NCBI GenBank assembly: GCA_021775195.1
Contig: JAJFIG010000462.1
Location: forward strand, 1 to 5,800
Length of the DNA: 5,800 nt
Direction: 5' to 3'
Source: Rhodospirillales bacterium
GTDB taxonomy: Bacteria; Pseudomonadota; Alphaproteobacteria; Rhodospirillales; 2-02-FULL-58-16
In this document: in pieces, positions 1 through 4,658 of the stretch
Layout: every line of letters starts with the position of its first letter
Numbering within the stretch: the stretch's first letter is position 1
The notes under the pieces: model-generated
Databases searched by the model: none
What the model saw: the letters and a program-made list of their open reading frames with translations, nothing else
What the model was told of the DNA's origin: nothing
Program-made: the position numbers and the translations under genes

Positions 1-330
1 AACGATCCAACGACGGGCTTACAGGTTTCGAAAACAAGCTTCGACGAGAACGGGGCCTTCAGCGCCACCCTGAGCGCCGTTGATGCCGATCTTGCAGATA
101 CTTTCACCTACGCCCTGGCCAACGACCCGACGGGGGCCTTCCAGGTTGTCAGCGACCAGGTGTCGCTGACCGCGCCGCTCGACTTCGAGGCCCTGCCGGC
201 AGGCTTCACCGACAACGGCGACGGCACGGCGACGGCGACCCTGGGACTGTCGGCGGACGATGGCTTCTTTCCCGCCTTCACCAAGAACGTGGATTTCACC
301 GTCAACGACCTCAACGACAACCCGCCAAGC
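1..330 (+). repeat. Cadherin-like module A1
   Basis: Residues 1-110. It opens with NDPTTGLQVS, matching the end of B1 (NDPTTD, 1669-1686); the 15 bases 1-15 are identical to 1669-1683. A VCBS-like B module therefore probably lies just upstream of the window. The motifs are FDEN, AVDADLAD, LDFEALP, DNGDGT and a full DLNDNPP calcium linker into A2. Confidence 0.85.
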
Positions 331-3300
331 GATATTCAGGTGTCGGGTACAAGTTTCTTTGAGAACGCGTCCTCGCGGGGGCCTGGCGATGTGTCAATTG
401 CTTTTTCGGCATTCCTGAGCGCTACGGATGCAGATAGCGCCCCAGTCAACAACTTCACGTACACGCTGACGAGCGATCCGACGGGCGGAGTCTTCGAGGT
501 GCTGGGAAATCAGCTTCGGCAATTGATATCGGTTGATTTTGAGGCGTTGCCGCCCGGTTTTGCCGACAACGGAAATGGCACGGCGAGCGTTGATCTGGAG
601 ATCACGGTGAACGACGGCGCCAATGCGTCTTTTGCCAAGACAATCGCGATAACAATGAACGACGCGAACGACAATGCGCCGACGGGGCTCCAGGTCTCGG
701 CGACCGCCTTCGACGAGAATTCACACTTCGCGTCGACCCTGATGGCGGTTGACGCCGACAGTGCTGCAGCCAATGCCTTTACCTACACATTGGCAAATGA
801 CCCGACAGGCGGCGCCTTCCAGGTTGTTGGAGACCAATTGTCGCTAGTGGCACCGTTGGATTTCGAGGCTCTGCCATTCGCGTTTTTCGACAATGGCGAC
901 GGGACGGCAAGCATCACCTTGCAGATCACGGTCGATGACGGGTATGTCAGCCCTATTCCGATTCCCCCGCCGCCTGTCGTTAACGCCCAATCGCCGTTCG
1001 CGATTCACGAAACTTTCACGGTTAGAGACCTCAACGACAACGCGCCGACGGACCTCCAGGTCTCGGCGACAAGCTTCGACGAGAACGCGGTCTTCGCGGC
1101 GACCCTGGGCGCGGTGGACGCCGACAGCGGAACGGTCAACACCTTCACCTACGGGCTCGCCAGCGATCCTACGGGCGGTGCCTTCCAGGTGGCGGGCGAT
1201 CAACTGTCACTGACAGCGCCGCTGGACTTCGAGGCCCTGCCGGCGGGGTTCACCGATAACGGCGACGGCACGGCAACAGCGACCCTGGGGCTGTCGGCAA
1301 CCGATGGCCTGAGCCCGGTGTTGGTCAAGAACGTCGCCTTCACGGTCAACGACGTGCCCGAGGCCAACAGCCCGCCTGTCGCGCCGGTGCTTACCGTGAC
1401 CACGGACGAGGACCAGGCGCCGATCTCGGTCGATCTCCTGTCCAATGCCAGCGATCCCGACCTCGGCGATGTCCTGAGTGTTACCAACGTCGTGCAGGTC
1501 AGCGGTGCGCCGGCCGTTTTCACCGTCACCAACGGGATCCTTGAACTCGACCCGGGCCAGTACAACTGGGTTTCCGACCGCTTCCACGCGGTGCTCCATT
1601 TCGATTACGGCGTGACCGACCAGACCGCAACGACGGATACGCGGCTGCAGTTGGTGGTCTCGGGCCGCAACGATCCAACGACGGACGTGCTTGTTTCGGC
1701 CACCAGCTTCGACGAGAACGTGGCGTTCGGCGCCACCCTGAGCGCCGTCGATCCCGATCTCGCGGACACCTTCACCTACGGCTTGGCAAGCGACCCGACA
1801 GGCGGAGCCTTCCAGATTGCCGGCGATCAGCTTTCGTTGGCGGCACCGCTGGACTTCGAGGCCTTGCCGTCCGGATTCACCAACAACGGCGACGGCACGG
1901 CAACGGCGACCTTGGGGCTGTCGGCCACCGACGGCCTGAGCCCGGCGGCGATCACGAACGTCGTCTTCACGGTCAATGACGTTGCAGAGGCCAACACCCC
2001 GCCCGTGGTAGGTCCGCTCGGCATTCTCACCAACGAGGACCACCCCGTACCGACCTCGGTCGACCTCGCGAGCACCGCCAGCGATCCCGATGCGGGGGAT
2101 GTGCTGACCCTCGCCGACGTTGTGCAGACCGGCGGCCCGGCGATAGCCTTCACCTTCACGAACACATCGATCGAGTTCTCCGCCGGCCAGTTCAACTGGC
2201 TGTCGGTAGGCCAGTCGGCCCAGATGACCTTCGATTACAGCATCACGGATCAGACCGCGACCTCGACGGAGACTCTGACCGTCACCGTCGAGGGCCGCAA
2301 CGACGCGACAACGGATTTGCTGGTCTCGGCCACGAGTTTCGACGAGAACGTGGCCTTCAGCGCCACCCTCGGCGCCGTCGACCCCGATCTCGCGGACACC
2401 TTCCTCTACGGCGTCCCCGGCGACCCGACGGGGGCCTTCAAGGTTATCGGCAACCAGCTTTCGTTGATTGCGCCGCTGGACTTCGAGGCCCTGCCGACAG
2501 GGTTCACCAACAACGGCGACGGCACGGCGACGGCGACCGTCGGGCTGTCGGTGATGGACGGGACCAGTCCGGCATTCGTCAAGAACGTGGATTTCACTGT
2601 TAACGACGTGAACGACAACCCGCCCGTCGTTGGTCCGCTCGGCATTCTCACCAACGAGGACCATCCCGTACCGATCTCGCTCGACCTCGCGAGCACCGCC
2701 AGCGATCCCGATCCGGGCGATATTCTGAGCCTCGCCAACGTAGTGCAGACCGGCGGCGCGGCGATGGCCTTCACCTTTACGGCAACGTCGATCGAGTTTT
2801 CCACCGGCCAGTTCAACTGGCTGTCGCAGGGCCAGTCGGCCCAGATGACCTTCGATTACAGTATCACCGACCAGACTACGACCGTGACCGAGACCCTGAC
2901 CGTCACCGTCGAGGGGCGCAACGATGCGACCACGGACCTCCAAGTGTCGGCGACGAGCTTCGACGAGAACGCGGGGTTCAGCGCCACCCTTAGCGCCGTC
3001 GACCCCGATCTGACGGATACCTTCACCTACGCCCTCGCCAGCGATCCGACGGGCGGCGCCTTCCAGGTGGTCGGCGATCAGGTGTCGCTGACGGCGCCCT
3101 TGGACTTCGAGGGCCTGCCCGCCGGCTTCACGGACAACGGCGACGGCACGGCGACGGCGACCTTGGGGCTGTCGGTGAACGACGGGGCCAATCCGGCTTT
3201 CGTCAAGAACGTCGCCTTCACGGTCAATGACGTCGACGAGGGGCCGGTGGGACTGCCGCAGGTGGTCGAGGTGCGAGTGGCCCAGGGGATCGACGACGCC

Positions 3301-4467
3301 GAGGAACGGGCCGGCGGGCGCATGTACATGAACAGCTCGGACCTGGAACTGATCGAGGACCGCTCGCTGCAGACCGTCGGCGTGCGCTTCGAGGGCGCCG
3401 GAATCCCGCAGGGCGCCGTGATCACCAAGGCCTATCTGCAGTTCCAGGCCGACGAGACCGACACCGTCGCCACCAATCTGACCATCCACGGCCAGGCCAC
3501 CGACAACGCCGCCAGCTTCGCCAACATTACCGGCAACATCTCGGGCCGGGCGACGACGGTGGAATCGGCGACGTGGGAGCCGGCGCCATGGACCAGCCGC
3601 GGCGAGATCGGCCCGGCGCAGCAGACGGCGGACCTGTCGACGGTGGTGCAGGAGATCGTCGACCGCCCGGGGTGGGCGCCGGACAACGGCATCGCCTTCA
3701 TCATCTCCGGCAGTGGCACGCGGGTGGCGGAATCCTACGAGGGCAAGGCATCGGGGGCGACGCTGCTACACGTGGAGTTCATGGTGCCGGCGGCGGGAGC
3801 CGGCGAACCGGCTATCGACCCCGCCCTTCTGGCGGCGCTGGAGAACGGCCCGGTGGTGACCATCGATACCATGCACCCCGAACCGGTGGCGGCCGCGGCC
3901 GCCCCGGCGTTGCCGGTCGCCGAAGCGATCACCGGCGGCGATGCCACCACGGGCACGGGCGCCTACGACCTGGTTTCCCTGGCGGTCCTGGACGAGGGCG
4001 GGGGGTCGATGGAGCCCCAGGGCGACACACTGCCGGCGACCATGGAATTACCGGCGCCGGAGGTTCCCGACGCCAGCGCCATCCTGGCGGGGATCGCCGA
4101 GGGCGCCGGCGACGACGTGGGCGGCGGGACCGACATCGACCTGGCCTCCCTTGCGATGGCTGACGACGACACCCTTTCGGGCGGTGACGACCAAGCCGAT
4201 GGCGGCGACGTCTTCTTCGCCCCGGAGGCATTCGCCGGGATCATCGAAGTCGGCCTTATGATCGAGGTCCTGGACGGCGGCGGCACCGGCTTCAACGACC
4301 AGATTGCGGGCGGCGATGGGAGCGACCTTTTACTGCAGCCGGCAGCAACCGCCGTCGATCCCGGCGCCTTCGGCACGGCCATCACCCTGGACAGCCTGGA
4401 TTATGCCCCGATGCTGGTGGAGATGGCGGACCCGGCGCTCCTGGCCATCAATGCCGACACCCTGTAG
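1..4467 (+). CDS. Giant cadherin/VCBS-repeat surface adhesin, C-terminal part (5' end outside window)
   Basis: The frame is open from base 1 and already inside a repeat, so the true start is upstream; the in-frame GTG at 160 lies in the middle of a module and is not a start. The stop is TAG at 4465-4467. Counting residues from base 1: cadherin-like modules A1-A4 (1-457), then B1-A5-B2-A6-B3-A7 with VCBS-like B modules (458-1080), a jelly-roll-like domain (about 1086-1260), a low-complexity linker (1261-1387), RTX-like glycine/aspartate sequence (1388-1445) and a C-terminal tail (1446-1488). The A modules carry the cadherin calcium motifs FDEN, D-A/P-D, LDFE and, in some, D-x-NDN-x-P. No cysteine is present, and Asp far exceeds Lys and Arg. 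These traits are typical of type I-secreted RTX adhesins of the LapA/BapA kind, which mediate calcium-dependent attachment or biofilm formation; that role is inferred. No secretion genes are in the window. The N-terminal region, which could hold a retention module, is not visible. Confidence 0.9.
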   Translation, partial: NDPTTGLQVSKTSFDENGAFSATLSAVDADLADTFTYALANDPTGAFQVVSDQVSLTAPLDFEALPAGFTDNGDGTATATLGLSADDGFFPAFTKNVDFTVNDLNDNPPSDIQVSGTSFFENASSRGPGDVSIAFSAFLSATDADSAPVNNFTYTLTSDPTGGVFEVLGNQLRQLISVDFEALPPGFADNGNGTASVDLEITVNDGANASFAKTIAITMNDANDNAPTGLQVSATAFDENSHFASTLMAVDADSAAANAFTYTLANDPTGGAFQVVGDQLSLVAPLDFEALPFAFFDNGDGTASITLQITVDDGYVSPIPIPPPPVVNAQSPFAIHETFTVRDLNDNAPTDLQVSATSFDENAVFAATLGAVDADSGTVNTFTYGLASDPTGGAFQVAGDQLSLTAPLDFEALPAGFTDNGDGTATATLGLSATDGLSPVLVKNVAFTVNDVPEANSPPVAPVLTVTTDEDQAPISVDLLSNASDPDLGDVLSVTNVVQVSGAPAVFTVTNGILELDPGQYNWVSDRFHAVLHFDYGVTDQTATTDTRLQLVVSGRNDPTTDVLVSATSFDENVAFGATLSAVDPDLADTFTYGLASDPTGGAFQIAGDQLSLAAPLDFEALPSGFTNNGDGTATATLGLSATDGLSPAAITNVVFTVNDVAEANTPPVVGPLGILTNEDHPVPTSVDLASTASDPDAGDVLTLADVVQTGGPAIAFTFTNTSIEFSAGQFNWLSVGQSAQMTFDYSITDQTATSTETLTVTVEGRNDATTDLLVSATSFDENVAFSATLGAVDPDLADTFLYGVPGDPTGAFKVIGNQLSLIAPLDFEALPTGFTNNGDGTATATVGLSVMDGTSPAFVKNVDFTVNDVNDNPPVVGPLGILTNEDHPVPISLDLASTASDPDPGDILSLANVVQTGGAAMAFTFTATSIEFSTGQFNWLSQGQSAQMTFDYSITDQTTTVTETLTVTVEGRNDATTDLQVSATSFDENAGFSATLSAVDPDLTDTFTYALASDPTGGAFQVVGDQVSLTAPLDFEGLPAGFTDNGDGTATATLGLSVNDGANPAFVKNVAFTVNDVDEGPVGLPQVVEVRVAQGIDDAEERAGGRMYMNSSDLELIEDRSLQTVGVRFEGAGIPQGAVITKAYLQFQADETDTVATNLTIHGQATDNAASFANITGNISGRATTVESATWEPAPWTSRGEIGPAQQTADLSTVVQEIVDRPGWAPDNGIAFIISGSGTRVAESYEGKASGATLLHVEFMVPAAGAGEPAIDPALLAALENGPVVTIDTMHPEPVAAAAAPALPVAEAITGGDATTGTGAYDLVSLAVLDEGGGSMEPQGDTLPATMELPAPEVPDASAILAGIAEGAGDDVGGGTDIDLASLAMADDDTLSGGDDQADGGDVFFAPEAFAGIIEVGLMIEVLDGGGTGFNDQIAGGDGSDLLLQPAATAVDPGAFGTAITLDSLDYAPMLVEMADPALLAINADTL
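331..681 (+). repeat. Cadherin-like module A2 (divergent)
   Basis: Residues 111-227. It has FFEN instead of FDEN, followed by about 10 extra residues (ASSRGPGDVS region, about 370-402) before ATDADS. It keeps VDFEALP, DNGNGT and the linker DANDNAP. Its sequence and codon use (more A/T third positions) are the least like the other A modules. Confidence 0.85.
682..1047 (+). repeat. Cadherin-like module A3 with proline-rich insert
   Basis: Residues 228-349. The motifs FDEN, AVDADS, LDFEALP, DNGDGT and the linker DLNDNAP are intact. Near its end a proline-rich stretch (SPIPIPPPPVV, about 949-981) lengthens the last strand region by about 14 residues relative to A4. Confidence 0.85.
1048..1371 (+). 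repeat. Cadherin-like module A4
   Basis: Residues 350-457. It has FDEN, AVDADSGTVN (the cadherin top loop with its Asn), LDFEALP and DNGDGT. The NDN linker is replaced by DVPEANSPP where it meets the first B module. Confidence 0.87.
1372..1674 (+). repeat. VCBS-like module B1
   Basis: Residues 458-558. It shows the VCBS/bacterial Ig-like pattern: an N-terminal DEDQ, NASDPDLGD, a middle GQYNWVS, FDYGVTDQT and a closing LVVSGRND. It is the most diverged of the three B modules, lacking the VVGPLGILTNEDHPVP opening shared by B2 and B3. Confidence 0.75.
1675..1995 (+). repeat. Cadherin-like module A5
   Basis: Residues 559-665. It has FDEN, AVDPDLAD (short top loop without the SxxxN of A2-A4), LDFEALP and NNGDGT. 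The linker is DVAEANTPP, lacking NDN, before B2. Confidence 0.87.
1996..2304 (+). repeat. VCBS-like module B2
   Basis: Residues 666-768. The motifs are TNEDHPVP, TASDPDAGD, AGQFNWLS, FDYSITDQT and a closing VTVEGRND. By hand alignment it differs from B3 at about 35 of 306 bases (about 88% identity), with several runs of about 30 identical bases, so the two arose by a fairly recent duplication or are kept alike by conversion. Confidence 0.8.
2305..2619 (+). repeat. Cadherin-like module A6
   Basis: Residues 769-873. It has FDEN, AVDPDLAD, LDFEALP and NNGDGT. It lacks one Gly of the usual DPTGGAF (DPTGAF here, as in A1). Unlike A4 and A5 it keeps a DVNDNPP linker although a B module follows. 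Confidence 0.87.
2620..2925 (+). repeat. VCBS-like module B3
   Basis: Residues 874-975. It is a near copy of B2, offset by 624 bp, with TNEDHPVP, TASDPDPGD, TGQFNWLS, FDYSITDQT and a closing VTVEGRND. Confidence 0.8.
2926..3240 (+). repeat. Cadherin-like module A7 (last repeat)
   Basis: Residues 976-1080. It has FDEN, AVDPDLTD, LDFEGLP and DNGDGT. Its second half is close to A1 at DNA level (compare 157-245 with 3082-3170). The NDN linker is replaced by DVDEGP, marking the end of the repeat array. Confidence 0.87.
3256..3780 (+). other. Jelly-roll-like beta-sandwich domain of the adhesin
   Basis: In-window residues about 1086-1260, a region of the large CDS. It runs from VVEVRVAQGIDDAEER through MNSSDLELIED, TVGVRFEGAGIPQGA, AYLQFQADE, TWEPAPWTSRGE, VVQEIVDRPGW and FIISGSGTRVAESYEG to LLHVEF. 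I recognise this pattern from other large secreted bacterial proteins, where it often sits next to Calx-beta or RTX repeats. The layout (a 'rising' strand with GA-x-I-x-x-A-Y-L-x-F, then a C-terminal LHVEF strand) resembles the DNRLRE/CBM96-type carbohydrate-binding jelly rolls. Carbohydrate or cell-surface ligand binding is possible but is an inference from fold resemblance only. Unlike the repeats around it, it occurs once. Confidence 0.6.
3781..4161 (+). other. Low-complexity Ala/Gly/Pro/acidic linker of the adhesin
   Basis: In-window residues 1261-1387. It is rich in Ala, Gly, Pro, Asp and Glu with almost no basic residues, and no domain is recognised. A short motif recurs: YDLVSLAVLD (about 3964-3993) and IDLASLAMAD (about 4135-4164), 171 bp apart. 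It probably separates the jelly-roll-like domain from the secretion end. Confidence 0.6.
4162..4464 (+). other. Degenerate RTX segment and putative type I secretion signal
   Basis: In-window residues 1388-1488. DDDTLSGGDDQADGGDVFF (4162-4218) reads like broken RTX repeats. GGTGFNDQIA followed by GGDGSDLLL (4309-4335) gives one exact match to the GGxGxDxUx calcium-binding nonapeptide. The last 43 residues are acidic and hydrophobic with no Lys or Arg, ending ALLAINADTL. RTX proteins usually carry an uncleaved C-terminal type I secretion signal, and this tail is the natural candidate. The RTX tract is much shorter than in typical RTX toxins or proteases. Confidence 0.6.
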
Positions 4468-4622
4468 GCGGGGGAACTGTTTCCACCCATCTCCCTCCCT
4501 TGCTTCGATGGCCATGGCGGCACATCGCAAAGTCGGATTACCACAGAGACACTGTTTCCCTGAGCGCCGGTTGGCGCCTCGGTGGCCGGGGCGAGGTCCG
4601 GGTCACTTCATGGGGCTGTTGG

Positions 4623-4630
4623 TATAGAAT
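4623..4630 (+). promoter_or_regulatory. Possible -10 box for the aminotransferase gene
   Basis: TATAGAAT stands out as an A/T-rich patch in GC-rich surroundings, 28 bases before the ATG. No good -35 box is found at the right distance (GTCACT at 4602-4607 is poor), so this is only a candidate sigma-70-type promoter. Confidence 0.3.
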
Positions 4631-4647
4631 GGCCGGGTCCGCGATTC

Positions 4648-4653
4648 AGGAGA
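4648..4653 (+). promoter_or_regulatory. Ribosome binding site of the aminotransferase
   Basis: AGGAGA lies 5 bases before ATG 4659-4661, a strong Shine-Dalgarno match that fixes the start codon. Confidence 0.75.
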
Positions 4654-4658
4654 GCGCC

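Larger units (their letters stand above)
4468..4658. other. Intergenic region between adhesin and aminotransferase
   Basis: The 191 bases carry no gene-like frame. The first part, about 4479-4506, is pyrimidine-rich and very poor in G, the kind of sequence that favours Rho loading, so Rho-dependent termination of the adhesin transcript is possible. Inverted repeats at 4506-4527 (CGATG/CATCG, 12-base loop) and 4564-4577 (GCGCC/GGCGC, 4-base loop) have short stems and no T-tract, so neither is a convincing intrinsic terminator. Confidence 0.4.

Noticed and set aside
160..162. GTG as the start codon of the large + strand gene
   Set aside because: The frame is open from base 1 and the 53 codons before it form the first half of a normal cadherin-like module, so the gene begins upstream.
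205..230. DNGDGT loops as EF-hand or dockerin calcium sites
   Set aside because: The string recurs in most A modules at the same place, after LDFE in the cadherin fold, and the rest of an EF-hand or dockerin (helices, 12-residue loop) is absent. It is more simply a turn within the module.
1..3240. CRISPR array or transposon-like direct repeats
   Set aside because: The repeats are long, in frame and codon-based with protein-level conservation, so they are protein domain repeats. No short spacers, inverted terminal repeats or transposase are present.
1207..3489. Long antisense open frame as a protein gene
   Set aside because: Its translation merely mirrors the + strand repeats, is rich in Arg, Gly and Val as usual for antisense of GC-rich genes, matches no family I know and lies wholly inside a convincing gene.
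3573..4163. Second + strand frame over the linker
   Set aside because: It is dominated by Gly, Arg and Pro, typical of a shifted frame in GC-rich DNA, and the overlapping frame continues the adhesin to a plausible C-terminus.
4564..4577. Intrinsic terminator after the adhesin gene
   Set aside because: The GCGCC/GGCGC stem has only 5 pairs and no T-run follows.
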